Assembly: GCF_002080415.1 (NCBI RefSeq)
Contig: NZ_CP020475.1
Coordinates: 1 to 64,000, forward strand
Reading direction: 5' to 3'
DNA length: 64,000 nt
Origin: Roseovarius mucosus
GTDB lineage: Bacteria > Pseudomonadota > Alphaproteobacteria > Rhodobacterales > Rhodobacteraceae
This document shows positions 17,807 to 26,020 of this stretch, in pieces. Every line of letters begins with the position of its first letter. The first letter of the stretch is position 1. The notes below the pieces were generated by a model that saw only the letters and a program-made list of their open reading frames with translations, searched no databases and was not told the DNA's origin. The translations under genes and the position numbers were made by a program.

Positions 17807-18565
17807 TCAGGTGAAACGGCGCCGCAGCGTGACGTTGATCGCCTCGATGGCGATGACCATGACGACGACCGCAATCGTGACGCTGGCGGCCTTGTCGTAC
17901 TGGAAGGAACGCACGTAGGTCTGGATGTAGAAGCCGATCCCGCCCGCGCCGACTATGCCGAGGATCAGGGACTCTCGCAGGTTTAGTTCGAACCGGAAGA
18001 TCGTGTCGCGGGCGACGACCGGCGCCATCTGCGGCCAGATCGCATGTCTGAGCCGCACGAGCGGCCCGGCGCCCGCGCTTTCCAGCGCGGCGATCGGCGC
18101 GCGGGGCACGCCGTCGATCGCCTCGGCATAGAACTTGGCGAGCATCCCCGTTGCATGAAAGGCGACCGCGATGATGCCGGGCAGCGGCCCGAGCCCGACA
18201 GCGCCCACCATGAGCATGGCCACGAGGATCAGCGGAATTGCCCGGATGAAGGCAAGCAGCGTTCGGATCGGTCGGAACACCGCACGCGATACCATCGTTT
18301 CGGAGGCGAGGATGCCGAGGGGAACGGACAGGATCACAGCACCGAGGGTGCCGAGGATCGCGATCCTCAGCGTTTCCGCGCTGCCCTTCCTGATCTCGGC
18401 CATCACCGTCGGGTCAGGCGGAACCATCCGGCCGAGGAAATCGGCAATGCGCGGGCCGGCCGACATGAGACGCGACAACTCGACATCGGTCGTCGCGAAG
18501 GACCACACGATCGCGGCGGCGATCAGACCGCTCGTCGCAAAGCCGCCAAACCCGCGGAACGCCAT
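17807..18565 (-). CDS. phnE: ABC transporter permease, PhnE family
   Basis: A 252-aa inner-membrane subunit with about six helices. It shows the PhnE-type core FIRAIPLILVAMLMVGAVGL (about residues 105-124) and the EAIDGVPRAPIAALESAGAG loop, the EAA motif that docks with the ATPase. It overlaps phnC by one base and is the last gene of mauG-phnD-phnC-phnE. PhnCDE-type importers take up phosphonates or phosphite, but divergent control by MntR here suggests another cargo. The assignment of family is firm, that of substrate is not. Confidence 0.88.
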   Translation of the reverse strand: MAFRGFGGFATSGLIAAAIVWSFATTDVELSRLMSAGPRIADFLGRMVPPDPTVMAEIRKGSAETLRIAILGTLGAVILSVPLGILASETMVSRAVFRPIRTLLAFIRAIPLILVAMLMVGAVGLGPLPGIIAVAFHATGMLAKFYAEAIDGVPRAPIAALESAGAGPLVRLRHAIWPQMAPVVARDTIFRFELNLRESLILGIVGAGGIGFYIQTYVRSFQYDKAASVTIAVVVMVIAIEAINVTLRRRFT

Positions 18566-19347
18566 CAGGACACCGCCCTGAGGCCGATACCGGGGATTGG
18601 CTCAACCTCCCGATAGAGCTCCGCTGTCGCATCATCGTTCAACTCGGAGGTCGGTACATCGAAGGCGATCCGCCCATCCCGCATGCCGATGATGCGCTGC
18701 GCGAAACGCCGCGCCAGGTCGGGCTGGTGCGAGGAAAACAGCGCCGTTGCGCCGCGCGCTTGCGCCGCCCCGGTCAGCAGCGCCAAGACCTCCCCAGCGC
18801 GGGTGGGGTCGAGGTTGCTCACCGGCTCGTCGGCGAGGATCAGCCGTGGCTCCTGCGCGAGACACCGCGCAATGGCCACGCGCTGCCGCTGGCCGCCGCT
18901 GAGACTGTCGACCCGGCGTTCGGCGAGATCGGCAATGCCGCAATCGGTGAGGGCTGTGCGCGCAATGTCGAGATCATGTGGCGTTGGCGACCCCAGCAGG
19001 GCGCGCAGGGGCGCCATCCGGCCTAGGCGGCCGTTCAGCACGTTGCGCAGAACCGTGGAGCGTTCGACCAAGGCGAATTCCTGAAACACGAAACCGGTAT
19101 CAGGTCGGCTTGCGCGCGGCGGCGGTTGGTCGGGATCGAGCGGCGCACCCAAGACTGAAACGCGCCCGCGCCAGCCCTGAAGCCTGCCGTCGAGCAATGC
19201 CAGCAGCGTTGTTTTTCCTGCCCCGGACGGGCCGAGCAAAGCGACGCTTTCGCCGGTCGAAATTGTAAGCGAGACCCGCTCCAGCGCCGGAACACTCCCG
19301 CCCGGATGGGCAAAGTTCAGGTCGTCGATCCGGATCGCAATGTTCAT
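18565..19347 (-). CDS. phnC: ABC transporter ATP-binding protein, PhnC family
   Basis: 260 aa, cytoplasmic ATPase of the importer. Walker A is LLGPSGAGKTTLLALL (about residues 37-52), the signature is SLSGGQRQRVAIARCLAQEP (about 148-167), and Walker B is LILADEPVSNLDP. The ATG overlaps the phnD stop by four bases and the end touches phnE, indicating tight translational coupling. Sequence resembles PhnC of phosphonate and phosphite systems. Confidence 0.92.
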   Translation of the reverse strand: MNIAIRIDDLNFAHPGGSVPALERVSLTISTGESVALLGPSGAGKTTLLALLDGRLQGWRGRVSVLGAPLDPDQPPPRASRPDTGFVFQEFALVERSTVLRNVLNGRLGRMAPLRALLGSPTPHDLDIARTALTDCGIADLAERRVDSLSGGQRQRVAIARCLAQEPRLILADEPVSNLDPTRAGEVLALLTGAAQARGATALFSSHQPDLARRFAQRIIGMRDGRIAFDVPTSELNDDATAELYREVEPIPGIGLRAVS

Positions 19348-20219
19348 TCCAGGAGCCCATATCGCCGTGCCATGTCGCGCACGCCGCCATAGGCGGCGGA
19401 GTCGGCCCTGACATAGCCGTCCGGCCCGTAGAGATAGCGCAGCTTGTCGCGGTTCTCAGGTTCGTTGAGCTGCAGCATCGCGTTGGTGAAGCGGTCTTGC
19501 ACCTCGGCATCCAACCCGGGTCGCGCGATCACGACATGGCTCGGGATTGGCGGGCTTTCCGCGATCCATGTCACCTGTGCCTGCTGCTGCGGCGTCAGGA
19601 GCAGGTCCGCATACTGGCTGGCACCCGCGGCGTCGACCAGACCTTCGGCCATCGCCTGCATGGCCTGCTGATAGCCGCCTGCGAAGAAGACGCGGCCGAA
19701 GAATGCCTCCGCCGCGCCCGGACCGTCGATCAGCCCAGCCTCGACGAATTCGGCGAGCGGATAGAGATAACCAGATTCCGAGATCGGATCGGCAAAGGCG
19801 ATGTCGCGCCCGCGCAGGTCGGCAAGCCCTGCGATGCCACTATCGCGCCGGACGAAGATGCGACCCGTGTAGCTCGGCGCGTCGCGGTAGACCTCGGACA
19901 GGAGTGGCACGGCACCGATCTCGGCCTCGGCCAGGACGAAAGGCAGGGCGCCCATGAAGGAGATATCCGCGTCGCCATTGCGCAGCGCCTCGACCGCTGC
20001 CGCATGGTCGATGGTAACAAACCCTTCGACGGGGACGTCGATCTCACTAGCCAGCCAGCCGGTGATGGCTTCAATGTCGCCCAGGAGCTTCTCGGGGTTC
20101 TCCTGCGGGATGAAAGCCAGCCGCAACGCAGTGTCCTGCGCGGCCAGCGGGGTTGCGAGCGATACTGCGCCCGCAGCGGCCAGCGCCAACATCGTTCTGC
20201 GGTTCATATGGATCGCCAT
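19344..20219 (-). CDS. phnD: Periplasmic binding protein, PhnD family
   Basis: 291 aa with a signal peptide (about residues 1-27, ending PLAAQ). The PhnD fold is indicated by LRLAFIPQENPEKLLGDIEA at the mature N-terminus, GDADISFMGALPFVLAEA, and FADPISESGYLYPLAEF in the hinge region. In characterised PhnD/PtxB proteins these loops bind an oxyanion. Its start overlaps the stop of the upstream di-haem peroxidase gene as TGATG, so the pair is cotranslated. The real ligand is uncertain because the operon sits under a manganese-type regulator. Confidence 0.9.
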   Translation of the reverse strand: MAIHMNRRTMLALAAAGAVSLATPLAAQDTALRLAFIPQENPEKLLGDIEAITGWLASEIDVPVEGFVTIDHAAAVEALRNGDADISFMGALPFVLAEAEIGAVPLLSEVYRDAPSYTGRIFVRRDSGIAGLADLRGRDIAFADPISESGYLYPLAEFVEAGLIDGPGAAEAFFGRVFFAGGYQQAMQAMAEGLVDAAGASQYADLLLTPQQQAQVTWIAESPPIPSHVVIARPGLDAEVQDRFTNAMLQLNEPENRDKLRYLYGPDGYVRADSAAYGGVRDMARRYGLLE

Positions 20220-22099
20220 CAGAATGCCCTCTCTTCGATTGCGTCGGCTTCGGACTTGAACGCGGTCCAGCTTGTTTCGGCAGCCACCCAGTCATCAGTA
20301 CGAACGGCGTCACCAACCTCGGCCAGACGTTGGGCCAACGCGTAGACTTCAGGCCGCGCAGCCAGGTTCGACATTGTGCTGGCGTCCGCCGAAAGGTCCG
20401 CGGCCACGGTGTCGGTCAGCAGCAGGATATGTTTTGCATCCCGCTGCGGCAGCAGCGTATCAAGCGTCGAGGCGAAGGTCGTCAGTTCGGAGAATGCCAG
20501 CCGGAAGGCGGTGTTCTCGGCGTCGAATGCCTCATAGGGCTCGTCCGCTGCGCCCACGGTCTCCAGATAGGCCGTCAGGTCGGCCCGTTCCGCTCCGGTC
20601 AGGCCGAGCGCTTTCGATTCGTCGAACCAGTCCACGACAGCGGCCAGGGTCGGCAGCGACCCGTCGTGGAAATAGGGCGCGGTGTAGACGGTGCCGAGCA
20701 GCGTGGGTGTATCCATCGCACCGGTGCGGGCGCCATCGTAGGCCAACGCAACCGAGCCGATATCATGGGCCTGCCGGTCCAGGAAGTTCGTGTCCGGGAC
20801 GTGGCAGCTGGAGCAGGAACGGTCGCCGAGCGCCGCGAAGGGTGTATTGAAGATCGCTTCGCCGCGCTGCGCTGCCTCGGGAGCGGCTTCGGTCAGCTGA
20901 CCATCCGGTGTCAGCATGGAGTTGGGCAGGAAGTCGAATTCGAGCATGTAGGCGAGCAGAGCATCCAGCATGAAGGGCGTCGGTTCATCGCCGCCGAACT
21001 CGTTGACGATGACGTTGCGGGTGAAATCGCGCAAGGAGGCGAAGCGGCCATCGCGGCCGTAGGGCCCGGTGAAGCGCAGGCCACGGAGGCTGGGGATGTC
21101 AATCGGATCATCACGCCGGTCATTGAAGATCGGGTTGAAGAAGGCGCCATCGACATCGATCGCGCCTGGTTGATGGCTCGCACCCGGAATGAAAAGCCTC
21201 TGGTTAACGTCCGATCGGTTGTGACAGGTCGAACAAGCGACCCCGAGACCCTGCGCCGGATTGCCAAAGATTTGCGCGCTGTCGAATAGCATGTCGCCAT
21301 AGGCCACCAATGGCAGGTCGGTCTCGTCGATGCCCTGCTCCTCGAAATTGAGGACGAGGCGCGGCAGCGGATCCTGATCGAAGATGTCAGACCCCGGCGG
21401 CAGGCTAGGCGGCACCTCGATGGTGCGGCCACTCAGGACAACAGTTTCCGGCAGCGCGCTCAGCGTCCGGCGCGGCGCGAAATCGTCAACGAGGTAATTC
21501 TCGGCGAGATAGAGGGAGATGACTTCGCGCGCGGCTTCCATGGTTTTGCGACTCGCGGGTGTGGCACCAGCACCAAGAACACCGGCGGAACCTGTGCTGC
21601 TGTTGAGTTCCAGCCAGGCGAGGCCGATGCGTCTCGAAGCGTCGGGATCAGCAGCCGCGATACCGTCCGCGAACGAGCGATAGAGTTCTCGGGCTGTCCG
21701 CACGGCCTGCTGCGCACGTGCAGGGTCGTCGGCCATGACTGCTCGGTCCAGTTCCTCGTCGATCCGGCGCGCGATCAGCCGCGTCGCCTCGGCAAAGACC
21801 GCCTGGCGGTCTTCGCGAGTGATGGCGTCCAGAAGGGGGGCGGGTCCGATGTCGCTGTTGCCGTCCAGCCATGCCAATGCACCAACAGAGAATTCCGAAC
21901 CCCGGTAGGGTTCGGCCCAGGCGGTCCCGACGTCATCCCAAGGCAGCGGTTCGAGATTTCCGAGGAAGAGAGTCAGCCGGTAGGCCGCCGCCTCGGGAAG
22001 CCATGGAGCCTCCTTGGCAGGCGTCGCAGCGACAGGTCCGGACAGGACGAGCGCACTTGCGAGTGCGACAATGAACGCTCCAAGGAATTTCTGAATCAC
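20219..22099 (-). CDS. Di-haem cytochrome c peroxidase/MauG-family protein
   Basis: 626 aa, periplasmic, GTG start with GGGAGA eight bases upstream and a signal peptide ending near residue 26. Two CxxCH haem sites are visible: C289STC292H293 and C429SSC432H433. Between them RGLRFTGPYGRDGRFASLRD and later FHDGSLPTLAAVVDWF are typical of the MauG/CCP family. The N-terminal 280 residues are an extra domain without haem motifs, longer than in ordinary CCP. It is the first gene of mauG-phnD-phnC-phnE. It may reduce H2O2 or oxidise a substrate that is then imported. Function is inferred from family only. Confidence 0.88.
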   Translation of the reverse strand: MIQKFLGAFIVALASALVLSGPVAATPAKEAPWLPEAAAYRLTLFLGNLEPLPWDDVGTAWAEPYRGSEFSVGALAWLDGNSDIGPAPLLDAITREDRQAVFAEATRLIARRIDEELDRAVMADDPARAQQAVRTARELYRSFADGIAAADPDASRRIGLAWLELNSSTGSAGVLGAGATPASRKTMEAAREVISLYLAENYLVDDFAPRRTLSALPETVVLSGRTIEVPPSLPPGSDIFDQDPLPRLVLNFEEQGIDETDLPLVAYGDMLFDSAQIFGNPAQGLGVACSTCHNRSDVNQRLFIPGASHQPGAIDVDGAFFNPIFNDRRDDPIDIPSLRGLRFTGPYGRDGRFASLRDFTRNVIVNEFGGDEPTPFMLDALLAYMLEFDFLPNSMLTPDGQLTEAAPEAAQRGEAIFNTPFAALGDRSCSSCHVPDTNFLDRQAHDIGSVALAYDGARTGAMDTPTLLGTVYTAPYFHDGSLPTLAAVVDWFDESKALGLTGAERADLTAYLETVGAADEPYEAFDAENTAFRLAFSELTTFASTLDTLLPQRDAKHILLLTDTVAADLSADASTMSNLAARPEVYALAQRLAEVGDAVRTDDWVAAETSWTAFKSEADAIEERAF

Positions 22100-22120
22100 C
22101 GTGGTCTCCCAACTTCAAAG

Positions 22121-22134
22121 TTAGCCACGGCTAA
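22121..22134. promoter_or_regulatory. Probable MntR operator
   Basis: TTAGC-CACG-GCTAA is a perfect 5-4-5 dyad in the 94-base gap between the divergent mauG-like gene and mntR. DtxR/MntR proteins recognise TTAGCY/RGCTAA-type dyads (family knowledge). Its position just upstream of the mauG start would block transcription of the peroxidase-ABC operon. Confidence 0.65.
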
Positions 22135-22193
22135 TTTATCTACCCTATGCAAACAAGTTGTCAATCCTGCAGTTTCCCTGCAAAGTCCCAAGT

Positions 22194-22664
22194 ATGACAA
22201 AGCTGCAATCACAGGAACATGAACCGTTCGAAACTGTCGACAGGGCTCCCGAAGCACAGGCTGAGGGATTCGCGACCGTGCGTCAGGCACATGAGAGCGA
22301 AATGGCGGAAGATTACGTTGAACTGATCGCCGAACTGATCGAGTCGCGCGGAGAGGCAAGGCCGGTGGAAATCGCCGAACGGTTTGGAGTGAAGCCGCCG
22401 ACCGTGACCAAGAACATCTCGCGACTCAAAGCTGCTGGCCTGGTGCGGCGGGAACCTTACCGCGCCATATTCCTCACGGATGCCGGTCGGGAGTTGGCCG
22501 AGGCCTGCCGCCGGCGGCACAGGATCGTCGTCGCGTTTCTCCTCAGCCTGGGAATCGACGAAGAGACTGCGGAACGCGATGCGGAGGGGATCGAGCATCA
22601 CGTCAGCACGACCACGCTGGAGGCCTTCGAACACGCCCTCCTGCAATCTGAGAGCGGCAAGTAG
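22194..22664 (+). CDS. mntR: Manganese-responsive regulator MntR (DtxR family)
   Basis: 156 aa from ATG 22194. It aligns by eye with Bacillus MntR over its whole length. All six metal ligands are conserved: Asp40 and Glu43 (EDYVE), His109 (RRRHRIV), Glu131, Glu134 and His135 (EGIEHH). The helix-turn-helix is VEIAERFGVKPPTVTKNISR (about 58-77). The SH3 domain of DtxR is absent, as expected for MntR. An extra 30-residue N-terminal tail precedes the DNA-binding domain. It faces the mauG-phnDCE operon across a dyad operator and is its obvious candidate repressor. Confidence 0.92.
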   Translation: MTKLQSQEHEPFETVDRAPEAQAEGFATVRQAHESEMAEDYVELIAELIESRGEARPVEIAERFGVKPPTVTKNISRLKAAGLVRREPYRAIFLTDAGRELAEACRRRHRIVVAFLLSLGIDEETAERDAEGIEHHVSTTTLEAFEHALLQSESGK

Positions 22665-22901
22665 CGCAGCATCAAGTTCTCGCGAAATTCAGCAAAGCAA
22701 GACTCAGGAGGCGGCGGCGTCAGCAGTCAAAGGCTGGTGGGTCTGTTCTGATGGTCAACTTTAGTGCAGAAAATCGTTCGTGTCCTCTGAGCTTGGCCAG
22801 CCCGAGATAGTGTGCCCAAAATCTCTGACTGCGACGACGGTGCAGCGAAAATGTCGATCGCGGGAAAAGACGTGGGTACAACCTTTGATTTGCTCCTCTG
22901 T

Positions 22902-23894
22902 TCAAAGCGCATAGACAATAGTCACCACCGTCGTCATGACGATGAAGAACATGACCAAGGCGCCTATGGCGAGCGTCCGGCCCATGTCGCGGTTTGGCTT
23001 TGCCACTTTCAGACGCAATTCTTCGGCCGTTTCCGGAAACTCGAGCGCCGCGGAGTTCGAGCCTCGCACCAACTCGTATCGTGAATTCCAGCGACGCACC
23101 TCGGCCGCGTTCCACCCGTTCATGACCAGAATGATCGCGGCGATCATCAGCATCGAGGACGGGACCCAGATCGTGTAGCCACCCATGGTTTCGTCGGACA
23201 GGGGATCGAGCAACCCGGTTCCCGCCGTTTGGTAGGAGGCATAGAGGCTCACCTCTTTGAGTGTCGTCAAGGAACCCAGAAAAATGTTTGAAACGATCAC
23301 CGCAAAACCGGAGATCAGCCTTGCGCCGCGCCTCGCGCCCTCAGGGGGATCTCTCGGGTCGAAGAGCATGCCGAAATACCAGATCCCTGCCAGCACCATC
23401 GCAAAATGGGCGAACACCTCGATCGCCGCGATGCGCTGCGCAAGTCCGTAAAGCACTGGAATCTGCCAGATAAAGAGCGACGTGATGAGCGCGGCAGTGG
23501 CGGTTACCGGATGTGCCAAGAGCCCCAAAGTAATAGATTTTCCAAGAGCGCCGAGGTATCGACGCCACCGTCTGTTCAAACCGGCTTGCAATAGTCGCCA
23601 CGGCTGAGAGACCGCGATGAGTAGTGGTCCTGCAAGGCGAAGGAGAAGATGCTCCACTTGGTGCACCGAAAAGAGGCTGTGCCCCAACGAAGCCAGAGGC
23701 GCATTCGTGGCCGCGAGAATACAGGTCAAGCCAGCGAAGAACAGAGCTTGCCGCCAAACAGAAACCGTCCCGCGAATGCGAGCGGATCGCGCGAGGCCGC
23801 GCACGTAGAACCATGCGGCCAAACTGACGGAAACAAGGGACACTGGCGAAATCGCATATCCAAACGGGTCGAAATTAAGGAAGTAGGTGATCAT
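22902..23894 (-). CDS. ctaG: Cytochrome c oxidase assembly factor, CtaG/caa3 type
   Basis: 330-aa membrane protein with about seven helices of the caa3_CtaG family (distinct from Cox11). Recognisable blocks are FSVHQVEHLLLRLAGPLLIA (about residues 96-115), SLFIWQIPVLYGLAQ and EVFAHFAMVLAGIWYFGMLF. His residues in VHQVEH and AHFAM are family-typical. It is implicated in copper insertion into oxidases. It is the last gene of the 13-gene minus-strand operon and overlaps the preceding gene by four bases. No oxidase subunit genes are present in the window. Confidence 0.85.
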   Translation of the reverse strand: MITYFLNFDPFGYAISPVSLVSVSLAAWFYVRGLARSARIRGTVSVWRQALFFAGLTCILAATNAPLASLGHSLFSVHQVEHLLLRLAGPLLIAVSQPWRLLQAGLNRRWRRYLGALGKSITLGLLAHPVTATAALITSLFIWQIPVLYGLAQRIAAIEVFAHFAMVLAGIWYFGMLFDPRDPPEGARRGARLISGFAVIVSNIFLGSLTTLKEVSLYASYQTAGTGLLDPLSDETMGGYTIWVPSSMLMIAAIILVMNGWNAAEVRRWNSRYELVRGSNSAALEFPETAEELRLKVAKPNRDMGRTLAIGALVMFFIVMTTVVTIVYAL

Positions 23895-25828
23895 TGGCTC
23901 CTGTCATGTTGTATTGCTGGCCCATCGACGGACACTGGTGAAAGTCGAGATGTTCCCACTGCGCCACCTTGGGCCAAGGACAGATCAGTGGACATCGGAA
24001 GGTATTTGCCCTGCATCCACATGGGGAAAAGGTTTTCATAGAAACGTGAGAGCGGGTGGCCGGACTGACCGGCGGGCGCGATGAAATAGGATCCGGCTTC
24101 TTCCGAAAACGACATGACCGCCTGAAAATTGGTGCCCGCGCTGGTCGCGAACGGGCGGTCATTGTCAGAAGTGAACAGTGTTGCAATCAGTGTGTCGGGA
24201 TCGCCGGAAGATGGGGCTTCGAGAGACAGCAGATCGCTGATGATCCCGCTCGATCGGATTGGTGCCCACCCCATATTCAAAGCGTGTGCTTCGCCCCAGG
24301 CCCAGGCGGACGGATCGGGTCCGTAGCGGTCGACAAGCCAGCCGATGGCATCATCCAGGGCCGCACGAACCTGATCCTGGCAGGTCTCGATGCGGGTAGA
24401 CGGGCGGATGTCGCACCAGATTGCGCTCCCTCCGCGATCTGAAAGCACCGCAAATAGGACATCGGGATTTGGCCTGGCCCAGACCTTCGTCGCGGATGGA
24501 AATTCATCCTGAAGTATTCGCTTTTGCAACGCGCGCGCCCAGGCCCAGAACACGAGCGGCTCCGGTGAAAAGCGATCCATGTCGCCATTCCATTGGGCAA
24601 GTTGATCCAGAATATCGCCGCGAAGCTCATCTGCGCGGTTCTCTTCGAGAGCACCTGTGGAACCCACGAACCAAAGCTCTTTTGCCATTATAGGAAGAAG
24701 CGCCCGCGCGGCAGCGCTGACCGTGTCGCGCTGCACCGTAATCGCGCCCTCGACCGAGAATATCGGCTGCCGCTCATCAAGAGCAGCCAGACGGGCGTCT
24801 CGAAACGATAAAGGAGTTTCGACCTCCCTGTCAGGCCAGCGAGCAAGGGTTTCTCGGTCGATCGCAAGAATCTCCAATCCGGCTGGTGACAGGTTCATGC
24901 ATGCGTCCATAGCATCGTTCACATCGGCGGACCGCGCCAGACGGTCAAGCATCATCAGAAAATTGCTGGCCTGCGCGGCCGTGGGATTCTCTGGCTCTTT
25001 AACGGCTTTCTGGGACACAGATCGGAACGCCCAAGCGACGCGTTCGCTGCGACCGACGACAATGAAGGGCACACCCGGCAATGTAGCCCCAATCGCGGCT
25101 CCGGTCGGGAGTTGAATATCCGCCAGGTACCATTCAGAAGGCAGCGATAAGGGGCCACGTATATCGGCGGCGAGAATTGGTGCTCCGGTAGCTGTTCTGT
25201 CTCCAGGCAACGCCCAAGCATCGAGGCTGACCTTGGGCGAGGTCACAAACAGCTCGGGCAAAAGAGGTCGATCCGACGGGATCGGTAGATCTGACAAGCC
25301 GGACAGGTCATTCTGCCGTCTCTCGGGTTGAAGATCGTTCAGAAACGCTTGGGCAAGTCTGAGACTATCGACGGGTCTCCAGGCTGCGATCATTCTCTCA
25401 TCCGCGATCAACAGATCGGGTGAGCCTCTGCCGCGCCCGCCTTCGGACACCAGGCCAAGCCACGCGTTGACACCTGCGGCATATGCGTCGAGCGCTTGGG
25501 CTGTCGAAGGCTCAACTTCGATCGTCCGGTCAAGTGGCATCAAGGCTTGCGCTGCCCGCCTTGCCCTCAATAACTGGCCAAGCCTGTCCTGAGCGTGAAC
25601 GAAACCAAGCGCGAAATAGGCGTCCGGAGCGGAGTCTGCAGAAATGTGCGGTATGGCCGCAGCATCTCGCAGAATATCGACTGGACCTTCGATACCCGCA
25701 ACACTGAAATCCTCGTCATAGTCGGGGACGGAGGCGCGCAAAAGAAAGTAGACGACACCGGATACGGTCAGTCCTAATGCAAAAACCGCCAGGAGCAAGT
25801 ACAGTAATATGTTGAATAGTCGTTTCAA
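23891..25828 (-). CDS. Penicillin acylase (Ntn hydrolase) family protein, nucleophile motif altered
   Basis: 645 aa, shorter than the usual 750-850. An N-terminal membrane anchor is followed by PVDILRDAAAIPHISADSAP and YFALGFVHAQDRLGQLLRAR (residues 49-90), the family hallmark, and a C-terminal SGHPLSRFYENLFPMWMQGK. At the junction where these enzymes self-cleave before a Ser in SNxW, this protein reads S201-L-D-A-W205: the position three before Trp is Leu and the Ser is one residue too early. It may be inactive or act differently. It lies inside the metal-redox operon between a 55-aa gene and ctaG. Confidence 0.8.
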   Translation of the reverse strand: MKRLFNILLYLLLAVFALGLTVSGVVYFLLRASVPDYDEDFSVAGIEGPVDILRDAAAIPHISADSAPDAYFALGFVHAQDRLGQLLRARRAAQALMPLDRTIEVEPSTAQALDAYAAGVNAWLGLVSEGGRGRGSPDLLIADERMIAAWRPVDSLRLAQAFLNDLQPERRQNDLSGLSDLPIPSDRPLLPELFVTSPKVSLDAWALPGDRTATGAPILAADIRGPLSLPSEWYLADIQLPTGAAIGATLPGVPFIVVGRSERVAWAFRSVSQKAVKEPENPTAAQASNFLMMLDRLARSADVNDAMDACMNLSPAGLEILAIDRETLARWPDREVETPLSFRDARLAALDERQPIFSVEGAITVQRDTVSAAARALLPIMAKELWFVGSTGALEENRADELRGDILDQLAQWNGDMDRFSPEPLVFWAWARALQKRILQDEFPSATKVWARPNPDVLFAVLSDRGGSAIWCDIRPSTRIETCQDQVRAALDDAIGWLVDRYGPDPSAWAWGEAHALNMGWAPIRSSGIISDLLSLEAPSSGDPDTLIATLFTSDNDRPFATSAGTNFQAVMSFSEEAGSYFIAPAGQSGHPLSRFYENLFPMWMQGKYLPMSTDLSLAQGGAVGTSRLSPVSVDGPAIQHDRSQ

Positions 25829-25852
25829 TTCGTTGCCGGTGCCAAAGTAATC

Positions 25853-26020
25853 TCAAGACGTGATGCGCAAGAGGATCACCGAGGCGAAAAAAGCGAGCAG
25901 GCCGAAAGCAATACCGAAGCTTGTCGCGTATTGAAGTATATCCAGGCGGTTCCCTTTCCGCCGTTGCGCCAGATAGCCACCCCAGAGCGCCCCTCCGACA
26001 AAGCCTGCGAGCACCAGCAT
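25853..26020 (-). CDS. Small two-helix membrane protein
   Basis: 55 aa starting at ATG 26018-26020, which shares a base with the lnt stop (TGATG), a strong sign of translation. Two hydrophobic segments (about residues 1-15 and 30-51) flank a basic loop AQRRKGNRLDILQYA. I do not recognise a family. Its position between lnt and the acylase-like gene implies an envelope role within the operon. Confidence 0.7.
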   Translation of the reverse strand: MLVLAGFVGGALWGGYLAQRRKGNRLDILQYATSFGIAFGLLAFFASVILLRITS

